DNA of 36,621 nt, taken from assembly GCA_020341875.1 (NCBI GenBank), contig CP070839.1, positions 2,360,001-2,396,621 of the forward strand. The letters run 5' to 3'. The notes beneath the pieces are model-generated. The model was not told where the DNA came from, did not search any database, and saw only the letters and a list, made by a program, of their open reading frames with translations. The stretch is from Candidatus Zixiibacteriota bacterium (GTDB taxonomy: Bacteria; Zixibacteria; MSB-5A5; SM1-73). The translations under genes were made by a program, and so were the position numbers. Shown piece by piece: positions 23,822-32,541 of the stretch; the first letter of the stretch is position 1, and every line of letters begins with the position of its first letter.

Positions 23822-25351
23822 TTGATTGGGCATCAGAGCACGACCAGAGCTTTTTTATCCAAGATCGTAACCCCTTTGCTGTGCATCTTGATCCTGCCGA
23901 GTGTGGTTCATGCCAAAGGGAAGTATCTGCAGGGAGACTGGGTCAGCTATTCGGTGTTTCGATACGTCACCTCCATTGCCTACGATTTCGATCACGTCTA
24001 TTTCGGCACCACGGGAGGGGTGACCCGCTACGATCGTTTCAATCACCATTGGGATCTGCCACTCACCACCAGCGACGGCCTGCCTGACAACTGGATAAGA
24101 AACATAGCCTATGATCCGACCACCGATGAGATCTGGGCAGACACTTACGGAGGTGCGGCATACTATCACGAGGTTCTGGGGCAATGGTCCTGGGAACATG
24201 ATTTCCCCAAACATCTCTCCAGAAGCGACACCTCCAATTTCCGGCTACCCGATCTCTTCACCGATTTCGGCCCCACCACCGCAGGCAGCGATTGGGTGAT
24301 GGATGACAACCTGGATAGGTATCCCATCACCAATTACCTCAAAGGTGACTTCGACGATGAGCTTTGGGTGGGCACGTGGGGACTGAATGCTGGCAAGGCT
24401 TCCCTGCGTCGTCTGGAATTGAAGATGCTGAAGTACGGACTGTATGACAAAGACGTCAAAGCCATACTTATCGACGGAGACGAAGTCTGGTTCGGCGGCA
24501 CCGGGGTGTTGGGACCTTCCAGCGGCATTACCAGGTTCCACCGGAAAAACGAAACCTGGGACTACTTCTCCGTGGAACAAGTTCCCTTCCTGACAAGCAA
24601 CCAGGTCTACGCCATGGCAGCAGACAGTAACCATGTCTGGTTCGGTACGGAGGGAGGCCTAGTCCTCATGAAGAAGAAGGACTCGACCTGGAGATCCTAC
24701 AATACCTTCAAGGGTCTGCCCAACGATGAGGTCACCGCACTGGAATCGGACGGGAAATACCTCTGGATCGGCACCAGGGAGGGATTGGCGGTTTATGATC
24801 TCGCCCGCGACACTCTGGTGGCAATAAAGGACCCGTTGATCAAGAACCTCTACATCTACTCCTTACTCGCAGATTCCTTCTACGTTTGGGTGGGTACGGA
24901 AGTCGGAGTATATACCCTGGATAGGGAGAAAGGAACCTGGTACAGGTTCGCAACGCCGGATGGTCTTCTCACCGGTGAGGTTAGATCCATCGCCCGGTGG
25001 TCGGATCGGAAGCCGTCAAGCGGAAAAGAAGAGATATGGTTCGGGACCGACATGGGGATACTGGGATACAGCCCGGTGAGCGATGAGAGAGAGGTCTATG
25101 ACAACAGGATGAACTTCCCCGAGGTAGACGTGGTAAAGATTGCCTGCGACAAAGAAAACGTTTGGGTGGCAACCAGAGATGGGGTGTGGAAGTTGAACCG
25201 TGGCACCGACATTTGGGTCAAATACACCACCGAGGACGGACTTTTGGACAACGAGGTGCAAGACCTGGTCTTAGACGGAGATCATATCTGGTTCGGCACA
25301 CCCCAGGGAGCTACCCGGTTCTTCTGGAACAACCCCAGCCTGCGAGAGTGA
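23822..25351 (+). CDS. Secreted beta-propeller protein (two-component-regulator propeller repeats)
   Basis: This protein of about 509 residues has a signal peptide ending near VVHA and then at least nine blade-like repeats. The blades carry the Reg_prop pattern: FGTTGGVTRYD, LWIGTREGLAVYD, VWVGTEVGVYTLD, IWFGTDMGILGY, VWVATRDGVWKLN and IWFGTPQGATRF, often preceded by GLPDN or GLLDNEV. Such propellers form the periplasmic sensor of hybrid two-component systems; here no kinase or sorting domain follows, so it is a free secreted propeller. The frame opens at TTG 23807, but GAGG at 23808-23811 points to TTG 23822. No ATG exists in the signal-peptide region, so the start is uncertain. Confidence 0.82.
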   Translation: MIGHQSTTRAFLSKIVTPLLCILILPSVVHAKGKYLQGDWVSYSVFRYVTSIAYDFDHVYFGTTGGVTRYDRFNHHWDLPLTTSDGLPDNWIRNIAYDPTTDEIWADTYGGAAYYHEVLGQWSWEHDFPKHLSRSDTSNFRLPDLFTDFGPTTAGSDWVMDDNLDRYPITNYLKGDFDDELWVGTWGLNAGKASLRRLELKMLKYGLYDKDVKAILIDGDEVWFGGTGVLGPSSGITRFHRKNETWDYFSVEQVPFLTSNQVYAMAADSNHVWFGTEGGLVLMKKKDSTWRSYNTFKGLPNDEVTALESDGKYLWIGTREGLAVYDLARDTLVAIKDPLIKNLYIYSLLADSFYVWVGTEVGVYTLDREKGTWYRFATPDGLLTGEVRSIARWSDRKPSSGKEEIWFGTDMGILGYSPVSDEREVYDNRMNFPEVDVVKIACDKENVWVATRDGVWKLNRGTDIWVKYTTEDGLLDNEVQDLVLDGDHIWFGTPQGATRFFWNNPSLRE

Positions 25352-25362
25352 GCGATTCTAGG

Positions 25363-25400
25363 CCAGCACCGAACTTATGTTAGGGGCTGGTTTCCTTACT
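25363..25400 (+). terminator. Weak terminator-like hairpin
   Basis: CCAGCACC (25363-25370) pairs with GGGGCTGG (25383-25390) with one mismatch and a 12-base loop, followed by TTTCCTT. It lies just after the propeller gene stop. Confidence 0.4.
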
Positions 25401-25445
25401 TCGAAGCAGACATCTTGTATCTTAAGAAATCCAGAGAAAAGAATC

Positions 25446-26456
25446 ATGACATCTCATGCTGACCGAACCAGGGCCAAGCTCAAGGATGTGGGTGAGTTTG
25501 GCTTGATCGATTTGATCAAAAAAGGAGTCTTTTCCTCTGATAAACGAGTGCTTGTCGACATCGGTGACGACGCTGCTGTCATCAAATCCTCCCCGGAGCG
25601 ATTTTTGATCTTTACCACAGATACGCTGCTGGAGAGAATTCACTTCGATCTGCGCTACTTCACCTTTGAGGAGGTGGGCTGGAAGGCCATGGCAGCGAAC
25701 CTAAGCGATATCGCCGCCATGGGAGGACTTCCCACGTTCGCATTAGTGACCATCGGCCTGCCAAAATCGACGCGGGTAAGGGACGTGCTCGCAATCTACA
25801 AGGGTGCGTCGAAGATCGCCGGCAAGCATAACTGCAAGGTGATTGGAGGGGACACCACCCTGGTGCCGAAGGACCTTATAGTCTCGATAGCCCTTCTGGG
25901 TGAAGTAGAGAAGGAGAATCTCGTGACCAGAGGCGGGGCGAAAAAAGGAGACCTAATCTGTGTCACCGGAAGGTTGGGGGAGGCTCGGGCAGGGCTGGAA
26001 TCTCTGAAGAAGCACGGCCGCAGAAAGCGTTCTCTTGTCCGAAGGCACCTGAAACCCGAACCGCGCATCGACGAAGCCAGAACCCTGGTTAGAAGTTTGA
26101 AGATAAACTCCATGATAGACATAAGTGACGGGCTCTCGTCCGAGCTCTTTCATTTAACGGAGGAAAGCGGGCTGGGCGCGGTGGTACGTGAGAAAGACAT
26201 ACCCATATCGCCCAAGTGTCTGAGGCCGGCCTCTCAGCAGAAGAGGTCTCCGCTGGGCTGGGCCCTCACCTCCGGGGAAGAATACGAGCTTCTGTTCACC
26301 GTCGACAGAAAGGACCAGTCCAGGATCGACCGGGTCAGGAAGAAAGTAGATTTCTCCGTTATCGGCGAAATGGTGGAGAAAAGACAGGGGGTCAGGCTCA
26401 CTCAAAAGTCAGGAAAATCGCGGGATCTGAGTCGAACGGGGTTCGTGCACTTTTGA
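25446..26456 (+). CDS. thiL: Thiamine-monophosphate kinase
   Basis: The 336-residue protein phosphorylates thiamine monophosphate to thiamine diphosphate, the last step of cofactor synthesis. The AIRS-fold signatures are present: DIGDDAAVI near the N-terminus, TTDTLLERIHFDL, AANLSDIAAMGG, GGDTTLVPKD, MIDISDGLSSELFHL and SGEEYELLFTV. The frame is open from 25377, but family homology starts at MTSHADRTRAKLKDVGEFGL, so I use the ATG at 25446. Its ribosome-binding site is weak. It has no other thiamine genes nearby. Confidence 0.94.
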   Translation: MTSHADRTRAKLKDVGEFGLIDLIKKGVFSSDKRVLVDIGDDAAVIKSSPERFLIFTTDTLLERIHFDLRYFTFEEVGWKAMAANLSDIAAMGGLPTFALVTIGLPKSTRVRDVLAIYKGASKIAGKHNCKVIGGDTTLVPKDLIVSIALLGEVEKENLVTRGGAKKGDLICVTGRLGEARAGLESLKKHGRRKRSLVRRHLKPEPRIDEARTLVRSLKINSMIDISDGLSSELFHLTEESGLGAVVREKDIPISPKCLRPASQQKRSPLGWALTSGEEYELLFTVDRKDQSRIDRVRKKVDFSVIGEMVEKRQGVRLTQKSGKSRDLSRTGFVHF

Positions 26457-26607
26457 CCTCTCCGGCTCTCTCCCCACCGGGGACCGTCTCCGGGCAGGAC
26501 CATCCAGGCCAAAAGACACAGTTCGTGTGGGGTGTGACGAGGACGTTTCCGCCCTCCCCCCGCTTCCTGCGGTCGCCAAATATAATTTTCCCAGTGGAGT
26601 AATCGGC

Positions 26608-26636
26608 TTGACACGGGCTGAGTTTTTCATTATCTA
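26608..26636 (+). promoter_or_regulatory. Sigma-70-type promoter for the zinc-ribbon gene
   Basis: A perfect TTGACA (26608-26613) is followed after 17 bases by TATCTA (26631-26636). The start codon lies about 68 bases downstream. Confidence 0.5.
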
Positions 26637-26703
26637 AGGTCGTGGTGGACGAAGCGTAGTGAGATAAAATGTGAGGTAGCTTTAGGGAGGAGGTGCGGAA
26701 GGT

Positions 26704-26895
26704 ATGGACACAGCGTTCCCTGACTGCAAGAAGTGTGGTGGAGGCGTGCTTCTGCCCCTTTCAGACTACGGCCGGGATGGTGCCGCCATCACCTACAAGG
26801 CTTGGGTCTGTTCCAATCCCCAATGCGGTTTCTCCATTCGCATAGATAACGGGGAGATAAGCTTTGGCAAACCCATCGGCTTTTCCGACAAATAA
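26704..26895 (+). CDS. Small zinc-ribbon protein
   Basis: This 63-residue protein has two cysteine pairs, C8-x2-C11 and C36-x4-C41, separated by 24 residues with a strand-rich middle (GVLLPLSDYG and ITYKAWVC). This is the pattern of a zinc ribbon. I do not recognise a named family. AGGAGGTG lies eight bases before ATG, so it is well translated, and a promoter with a perfect -35 lies upstream. It precedes the YbbR-like gene by 80 bases. A DNA-, RNA- or protein-binding role is inference. Confidence 0.75.
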   Translation: MDTAFPDCKKCGGGVLLPLSDYGRDGAAITYKAWVCSNPQCGFSIRIDNGEISFGKPIGFSDK

Positions 26896-26906
26896 GGACC
26901 CTTGAG

Positions 26907-26935
26907 TTGACGTTTTCGAAAGTGGCGCGAATAAG
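26907..26935 (+). promoter_or_regulatory. Possible sigma-70-type promoter for the YbbR gene
   Basis: TTGACG (26907-26912), a 17-base spacer and AATAAG (26930-26935) give a moderate match. The start codon is about 40 bases downstream. Confidence 0.4.
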
Positions 26936-26975
26936 ATCTGCGCTTCGTCCCCATTATTCTAACGCGAGTTGAAAC

Positions 26976-27902
26976 ATGTGGCGGATCATATTCCAGAGCT
27001 TCTGGTTCAAGCTGGTGGCCATAGTCATGGCTCTGCTACTTTGGTTTCACGTTGCCACCGACAAGGTATACGAGCATGGCCACACCTTTCCTCTGGAGAT
27101 CCTGAACGTTCCGGAGCGATTGATCTTAGCAGAGGAGATACCGCATGACATCGACGTCAAGGTCCGGGGCAAAGGAAAGGAGCTTTTAAAACTCCTCCTG
27201 GCGGAGAAGAGGAGCATTAGAATAGACGCCCAGGAGTTCAAGAGAGGGGAAACAGACTATTCCATAGGGCCCGAGCAGGTACCCATCCCGGAGGGATTAG
27301 AGCTCAGGGTCACCGGAATCCTTCCCTCCGAGAACTTAAAAGTGTGGCTTGACTACACCATGGAGAAGAAGCTGAAGGTGCAGCCTGACATCAAGATAGT
27401 GCCAGCAGAAGGATTCGAGGTGGTGGGTGAACTGCACTACAACCCTCAGGAGGTAACCATCTCGGGACCGCGAATGTGGGTGAGGGATCTGAAACTGATA
27501 AGTACCCAGAAAATAGCCAAAGAAGATGTTGATGAATCCGTCTCTGATCAGGTTGATCTGGTTCTGCCAGAAGGTTATAATCTGCTTCTGTCTTCACAGA
27601 AGATCCATTTCTCGCAAAACATTGAAGGAATCGTGGAGAGGAGGATCCCTGGTCTGCCGGTGGAATTGACCAGCGTTCCGAGACGAAGAGAGATTACGAT
27701 TGAACCGGACAGCATAGATGTGACCATATCAGGCGCCCAGAGCCTGCTGGCGGAGATAGGTGCCGAGCAAATAAGGGTGACCGTTAATTGTGCCAACGCA
27801 AAAAAAGATGAGACGGTTAAGCTTCCGGTTGAGGTTAAGCTGCCGGCAAAAGTCAGCTTGAAACGGGCCCTGCCTGACTCGGTCGAAGCGTCCGTGAAGT
27901 GA
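26976..27902 (+). CDS. YbbR-like domain protein (CdaR family)
   Basis: The 308-residue protein has one N-terminal membrane helix (about 10-27, FKLVAIVMALLLWFHV) and an extracytoplasmic part made of about three YbbR-like domains. Recurring motifs are GKGKELLKLL, GPRMWVRDLKLI and SGAQSLLAEIG. In Firmicutes, CdaR binds and controls the diadenylate cyclase CdaA, which is usually encoded immediately upstream. Here no cyclase gene is next to it; the upstream neighbour is the zinc ribbon and TsaD is downstream. The role as a c-di-AMP regulator is therefore family-based only. The ribosome-binding site is weak (GAG eight bases from ATG). Confidence 0.88.
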   Translation: MWRIIFQSFWFKLVAIVMALLLWFHVATDKVYEHGHTFPLEILNVPERLILAEEIPHDIDVKVRGKGKELLKLLLAEKRSIRIDAQEFKRGETDYSIGPEQVPIPEGLELRVTGILPSENLKVWLDYTMEKKLKVQPDIKIVPAEGFEVVGELHYNPQEVTISGPRMWVRDLKLISTQKIAKEDVDESVSDQVDLVLPEGYNLLLSSQKIHFSQNIEGIVERRIPGLPVELTSVPRRREITIEPDSIDVTISGAQSLLAEIGAEQIRVTVNCANAKKDETVKLPVEVKLPAKVSLKRALPDSVEASVK

Positions 27903-28078
27903 ACCTCGCGCTTGTCAGATTCGAATCCGACTCAGCATTGACCGATAGGTAGGCAGGGGTATCCGATAAATTCAATCGCAACAGCAAAAAACCCCATCGC
28001 CCCGGCTAAAACTTGCACGCGAAGAGGAATTCTCTTGGCGTGTTATTCCTTCGCTGAAGCAAGACCGATAGGACAAAT

Positions 28079-29089
28079 ATGTTAATCCTGGGTATTGAGA
28101 CGTCCTGTGACGAGACCGCTGCCAGCGTGGTAAATGGCGGTAATGAGATCCTATCCAACGTCGTCTATTCGCAGATGGTGCATGACAAGTATGGGGGTGT
28201 GGTTCCGGAGCTGGCCTCCCGCGAGCACATTCGAGCCGTGGTTCCGGTGGTTAACCAGGCGCTGGGCCAGGCCAACGCTTCCCTCGCGGAGATAGAGGGA
28301 GTAGCGGTCACCTACGGACCGGGACTGGTCGGTTCTCTGTTGATAGGATTATCCTACTCCAAAGCCATCTCCTACTCCCAGGAGATTCCCCTCATCGGGA
28401 TCAACCACATCGAGGGTCACATCTTCGCCGACTTTCTGGAGCATCCAAAAATCTCCCCTCCTTTCGTTTGCCTGGTGATCTCCGGAGGTCACTCAAATCT
28501 GATCTATGTGGCTGGCAAAGGGGATTACGAGCTAATGGGCCAAACCCGGGACGATGCGGCCGGCGAGGCGTTTGACAAGGTGGCGAAGGTTCTGAATTTA
28601 GGATATCCGGGCGGACCGGCAATCGATGAGGTCTCGCCGAAGGGCAAATCGGACTTTTTCAAGTTTCCCCGGGCTTACCTGGAGGAAGGAAGTTTTGATT
28701 TTTCCTTCAGTGGTCTAAAGACGGCGGTGGCCATTTACGTCTCCAGGCTATCCGAAGAGGAGTTGGAGAATCACAGGATCGACGTCGCCGCCAGTTTTCA
28801 GGAGGCGGTGGTCGACGTTCTGGTAGAGAAGGGAATCCAAGCGTGTCTGGCAAAGGACACAAGCAAAATCGCCCTGGCTGGGGGCGTGGCTAGAAACAGA
28901 CGCCTGCGGAAAAGACTTCGGGAGGAAGCCGAAAAGCAACGCCTTGAGGTCTTCTACCCCTCTCCGATTCTCTGCACGGATAACGCCGCCATGATCGCGG
29001 CGGCTGGGGACTTTCATCTGTCCAGGGGCCGAGCGTCGAATCTGGATCTCAACGCCGTCCCGCACGCATCTTTGACGGCAGGTAACTGA
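28079..29089 (+). CDS. tsaD: tRNA N6-threonylcarbamoyladenosine transferase TsaD
   Basis: The 336-residue protein transfers the threonylcarbamoyl group to A37 of ANN-decoding tRNAs, working with TsaB and TsaE. It shows the full Kae1/TsaD signature set: GIETSCDETAAS at the N-terminus, the metal-binding H110 and H114 in HIEGH, GGHSNL, DDAAGEAFDKVAKVL, AGGVARNRRLR and CTDNAAMIAAAG. The length is normal. AGGA lies upstream of the ATG. Neither tsaB nor tsaE lies in the window. Confidence 0.97.
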   Translation: MLILGIETSCDETAASVVNGGNEILSNVVYSQMVHDKYGGVVPELASREHIRAVVPVVNQALGQANASLAEIEGVAVTYGPGLVGSLLIGLSYSKAISYSQEIPLIGINHIEGHIFADFLEHPKISPPFVCLVISGGHSNLIYVAGKGDYELMGQTRDDAAGEAFDKVAKVLNLGYPGGPAIDEVSPKGKSDFFKFPRAYLEEGSFDFSFSGLKTAVAIYVSRLSEEELENHRIDVAASFQEAVVDVLVEKGIQACLAKDTSKIALAGGVARNRRLRKRLREEAEKQRLEVFYPSPILCTDNAAMIAAAGDFHLSRGRASNLDLNAVPHASLTAGN

Positions 29090-29145
29090 TCGTTACCTCC
29101 TCACTTGTCCCCCCACCCGTTCATCCCGGTTTAGAATTAAAAGGC

Positions 29146-29173
29146 TTGACAAAATCCCGTTGATCATTATGAT
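29146..29173 (+). promoter_or_regulatory. Strong sigma-70-type promoter
   Basis: A perfect TTGACA (29146-29151) and near-perfect TATGAT (29168-29173) are separated by 16 bases. The predicted transcription start falls at about 29180, which is the GTG start codon of the next gene. Confidence 0.75.
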
Positions 29174-29179
29174 ACATAT

Positions 29180-30181
29180 GTGAGAGTCGGGAAACTACTC
29201 ATATGCTTGGCGGCGATGATCATGGGGCTCCTCTTGCCCGCATGTTCAGGATTTGCACAGTCTCTCTACCCGGGCAGGGGTTTGGATTCTCGATACGCTT
29301 TTTCCGATTCCATTCTTACCCCCAGAAACGGCATTCTTAGCCATCCCGGGTTCTTTGAGGAATCAAGCTCCTCCACCCGTTTATCCTTGCTTCGTCATCC
29401 CGGTTCTTACTCCGGCTATGCGCTTGCGACGAGGGCACAAGCCCCCTTCACTTACCAGCCCCGGCCCAGGCGAGTCAACTATAAGAGGGCATCGGTCCTT
29501 TGCACGGCCAACGCCGCCACCTTATTCTTCGGTTTCAAAGGAGCCATGGCAGCGTGGGGGGAATCCAAAGGTGCCTTTCACTTCAAGGACGATTGGAAGG
29601 GCGATAAACTGAAGCAGACGGACGAACTGAGTCATTTCATGTGGGGATACAAGATGACCCAGTTCCTTTTTGGGGCCTACCGCTGGTCCGGTTTCTCTGA
29701 CCAGGCCAGCCACGCCATATCCGTTTTCCAGACCGCCTTCGTCTTGACCATGGTCGAGTATCCCATAGATGCGCACAATCCCAAGCAGGGTTTGGGCGTT
29801 TCCGATCTGGTCTTCGATTATGCAGGTATTGGTCTGGCCTACGTGAAGCGACGTTTTGAGCGGCTCGAGGATTTCGATTTCAAGGTAAGCTGGAAAAGCA
29901 ATATCTTACTGAGTAACCGACCCATGTTTCCACAGACCTTCGAGGAGTTCGACAACTTCATCTACTGGTTTACTTACCGGACAAGGCTGTTCCTCCCGCA
30001 AAAGATCGTTTGCCTGGGTTTAGGCTACAGTGCCGTCCGCCGGGGAGAGGTGGCCAAGAGGCAGGTCTTCGCGGGAATCGGATTATCCTTACCTGACCTT
30101 GCCGCCCTGTTCGGGAAAAAGTTCAAGGCACGGGCCGGATTTCTGGAAGTATTCTATCCCAACCTTCGAATTGAACTGTAA
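29180..30181 (+). CDS. DUF2279-like envelope protein, possibly leaderless
   Basis: The 333-residue protein starts with a basic n-region and a hydrophobic core ending in LLPACSGFAQS, so it is exported; LPAC may be a weak lipobox. The middle (about 125-230) resembles DUF2279: TDELSHFMWGYKMTQFLFGA, QASHAISVFQTAFV, EYPIDAHNPKQGLGVSDLVF and DYAGIGLAYVKRR. Hydrophobic helices there suggest membrane association. The C-terminal part is strand-rich. Function is unknown. No ribosome-binding site precedes the GTG at 29180, and the promoter places transcription start at that codon. Later ATG codons would remove the basic n-region. Confidence 0.72.
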   Translation: MRVGKLLICLAAMIMGLLLPACSGFAQSLYPGRGLDSRYAFSDSILTPRNGILSHPGFFEESSSSTRLSLLRHPGSYSGYALATRAQAPFTYQPRPRRVNYKRASVLCTANAATLFFGFKGAMAAWGESKGAFHFKDDWKGDKLKQTDELSHFMWGYKMTQFLFGAYRWSGFSDQASHAISVFQTAFVLTMVEYPIDAHNPKQGLGVSDLVFDYAGIGLAYVKRRFERLEDFDFKVSWKSNILLSNRPMFPQTFEEFDNFIYWFTYRTRLFLPQKIVCLGLGYSAVRRGEVAKRQVFAGIGLSLPDLAALFGKKFKARAGFLEVFYPNLRIEL

Positions 30182-30525
30182 CTCCAGGTGAGCGAAGCTC
30201 TCCCTTCCTGGCGACAGCCAGCCTTCTGTTCATACCAATAGACCACGAATGGTGCCAAATCAGGCCAGGGCTTTTCGATTGTGCCCCGCAAATCGGTGAT
30301 AGGAAACTCTACCACCTGTTCGGCAGAAACAGACTGAACGGTCGACCTGCCAGCCAGAGAATCGCCCGCCTTGAGCCGTGCGCAAAAGAAACACAGGCGA
30401 AAGCTCAACCCGTCTGAGATGCCGCCGATAGAGTCTTTAGTAGGCGTATTAGCTCAAGGGGTCGTTGGTTCCTTGACTTCCCATCTCTTCTCTTGGATGA
30501 ACCGAAATCGCATAGAGGGAGGCAC
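30182..30525. other. 344-base gap with an open minus-strand frame
   Basis: No promoter or terminator is clear. On the minus strand a frame of about 84 codons from a TTG at 30408 to 30154 is open and reads like protein in places (EQVVEFPITDLRGTIEKPWP). It has no ribosome-binding site and overlaps the end of the upstream gene antisense, so it may be a gene remnant or chance. Confidence 0.35.
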
Positions 30526-32142
30526 ATGAGCAGCAAGGTTAAACAGGGCTGTTCTTCCACCAGGGATACTACGCTGGATTCGTCTCCGGGCAAGAGGGTG
30601 AAGTCGCCTGCCCGATCTTCGACCGCGACGGCCACCGAAGAGGGAAGGACATCTCGCCAGAGCGTGCCTCGCCTTCTGGTGGTGGATGATGAAGAGTACA
30701 TCTGCGAAGTGATTCGAGAGATGCTCTCCAGTGAAGGGTATCACATCCTCACCACCAGTGATCCCCGGAAGGCTTTGGACCTGGTTGAGCGCCAGCCGGT
30801 GGACCTGGTTCTGACAGATTTGATAATGGGCCAGACGTCCGGAGTGGAGGTGCTGGATCATACCATGAGGTTTCATCCGGATGCCGTGCTCATCCTGATG
30901 ACCGGGCAGCCCACCATAGAAAACGCGGTAACGGTACTAAAATCGGGCGCTTACGACTACCTGGTTAAGCCTTTCTCCATGGACACTCTCAAGGCGGTTA
31001 TCAGGCGGGGACTGGAGAAGCAGAGGCTTCACCGGGAAAACATCCACTTAAAAGAGGCGGTATCTCTTCATAAGATCAGCGAAGCCATGGGCTCCACCAT
31101 CCGGCTGGATTTCCTTCTGAATCTGATCCTGGAGACCGCCATCAAGGAGTTGGAAGCAGACATGGCCTCCGTCGCTCTCTTAGACCAAGAGGCGAAGCGA
31201 TGGGTCCCTAAAGCCTCCCTGGGAGTCCCGCCCGATATGCTCAGAAGCGGACTTCTTGCCGGGCAGGATAACGTCTCCAGGTGGGTCATGAAGCATGGTC
31301 GCCCACGGGTTTTTGACAAAGATGAGATAGGCGAGCGCTTCCTCCCCGGTCACTTAAGAAAGAACATCCGGTCGGTCATCGTTCACCCTCTCATGGCAAA
31401 GGGAAAGGTCATCGGAATCCTGATCCTGGTCAGAACCAAGGGACGGATGTCTCCGTTTACCACGGGCCAGCTCCACTCTCTCTCCATCATCGCTTCCAAA
31501 GCGGCTTCGGCCATCGAAAACTCGAGACTATACGAGGAGTTGAAGGAATCCTACCTGCAGACCCTGACCGCCCTGGCCAACGCGGTGGAGGCACGGGATA
31601 TATATACCCGGGGACATACCGAAAGGGTGTGTTACATGGCGGAATTCCTGGGCGGGCAGCTGAAGTGGAGCGAGGAGAAGCTCTGGGAGGTCAAGATGGG
31701 CGGTATCCTGCACGACATCGGAAAGATAGGCGTGCCCGACGCCATCCTGAACAAGGCCCAAGCGTTGACCGACGAGGAATTCGAGATCATGAAACAGCAT
31801 CCCATCTGTGGGGCCAAGATCCTGGAGGGAATCCCCTTCCTGGCGCCGGCAATCCCTTACGTCCTCTATCACCACGAGCGGTTCGATGGCAAGGGATATC
31901 CCTATGGTTTGAGAAACGATCAGATCCCCCTCCAGGGACGGCTGATGTCGGTGGTAGATACCTTTGATGCCATGACCAGCGATAGACCCTACCGAAAGGC
32001 CAAGAGCTTCAAAATGACCTTAAAAGAGATCAAAGACTGCTCTGGAAGCCAGTTCGATCCTCAGATCGCCGAAGTGTTTCTAGATGCATGGGAAAAAGGA
32101 CTGATCGATAAGGGAAGACTCAAAGTGAAGAGGCGATCGTAG
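30526..32142 (+). CDS. c-di-GMP phosphodiesterase: receiver, GAF and HD-GYP domains
   Basis: The 538-residue protein has a disordered Ser/Thr/Lys-rich N-terminus (1-48). A receiver domain follows (about 50-165, with the VVDDEE acidic patch, phospho-acceptor D98 in LTDLIMG and Lys in LVKPFS). A GAF domain spans about 185-335 and an HD-GYP domain about 345-520. The HD-GYP motifs are complete: H396-D397 in HDIGKIGVPDAILNK, H449-H450 in YHHERFDGKGYPYGL, and DTFDAMTSDRPYRKA. It should hydrolyse c-di-GMP under control of phosphorylation and a GAF signal. The frame opens at 30493, but the ATG at 30526 has GGGAGG five bases upstream. No partner kinase is adjacent. Confidence 0.95.
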   Translation: MSSKVKQGCSSTRDTTLDSSPGKRVKSPARSSTATATEEGRTSRQSVPRLLVVDDEEYICEVIREMLSSEGYHILTTSDPRKALDLVERQPVDLVLTDLIMGQTSGVEVLDHTMRFHPDAVLILMTGQPTIENAVTVLKSGAYDYLVKPFSMDTLKAVIRRGLEKQRLHRENIHLKEAVSLHKISEAMGSTIRLDFLLNLILETAIKELEADMASVALLDQEAKRWVPKASLGVPPDMLRSGLLAGQDNVSRWVMKHGRPRVFDKDEIGERFLPGHLRKNIRSVIVHPLMAKGKVIGILILVRTKGRMSPFTTGQLHSLSIIASKAASAIENSRLYEELKESYLQTLTALANAVEARDIYTRGHTERVCYMAEFLGGQLKWSEEKLWEVKMGGILHDIGKIGVPDAILNKAQALTDEEFEIMKQHPICGAKILEGIPFLAPAIPYVLYHHERFDGKGYPYGLRNDQIPLQGRLMSVVDTFDAMTSDRPYRKAKSFKMTLKEIKDCSGSQFDPQIAEVFLDAWEKGLIDKGRLKVKRRS

Positions 32143-32541
32143 AATTCTGCGACTCCGATCTCCATCGGGACATATACGCCTTTGTTCCTTATTTGCGCTT
32201 TAATTTTCGCACCGCGCTGGTTTTTCTCAAATAACCCGAGTAAGGATTCTCGTATTAGAGCGGTAAGCATCAATGAGTTCCCCTATCATCCACCTGGAAG
32301 TACAGCCGGGTCTGCTCAATTCTGAGAAAACTTTTGAAGGTATTGGGAATGTAGTTGACAGGGCAACTGAAAGCAGTATATTAGTTAACTCGGTTTTTCC
32401 AGTTCTTTTCGGAAACTTCGAAAATCTCTTCATCGCTTCCGGTATCGTCAGCGGGTAGACGACTGCTGAGGTGTTGGCGGGGGATGTGAGCAGGGTTTCC
32501 AAAGGGGCACAACAAAGTCAGAACTCAAATAAGGAGCTGTG
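32143..32541. other. 399-base gap containing a promoter and long leader
   Basis: Short open frames on both strands (for example 32273-32458 plus, 32227-32502 minus) lack ribosome-binding sites and overlap the promoter. The only supported element is the promoter at 32355-32382, which leaves a leader of about 150 bases. I recognise no riboswitch in the leader; it does not show the FMN-element pattern. Confidence 0.5.
32355..32382 (+). promoter_or_regulatory. Strong sigma-70-type promoter for the flavin-reductase-like gene
   Basis: TTGACA (32355-32360), a 16-base spacer and TATATT (32377-32382) form a near-consensus promoter. Confidence 0.65.

Noticed and set aside
27915..27940. T-arm-like palindrome GATTCGAATC, possible tRNA
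   Set aside because: The flanking bases do not give a five-base T stem and no D or anticodon arm is found upstream.
32273..32458. Plus-strand frame of 61 codons in the gap before the flavin-reductase-like gene
   Set aside because: It overlaps a near-consensus promoter, has no ribosome-binding site, and no recognisable product.
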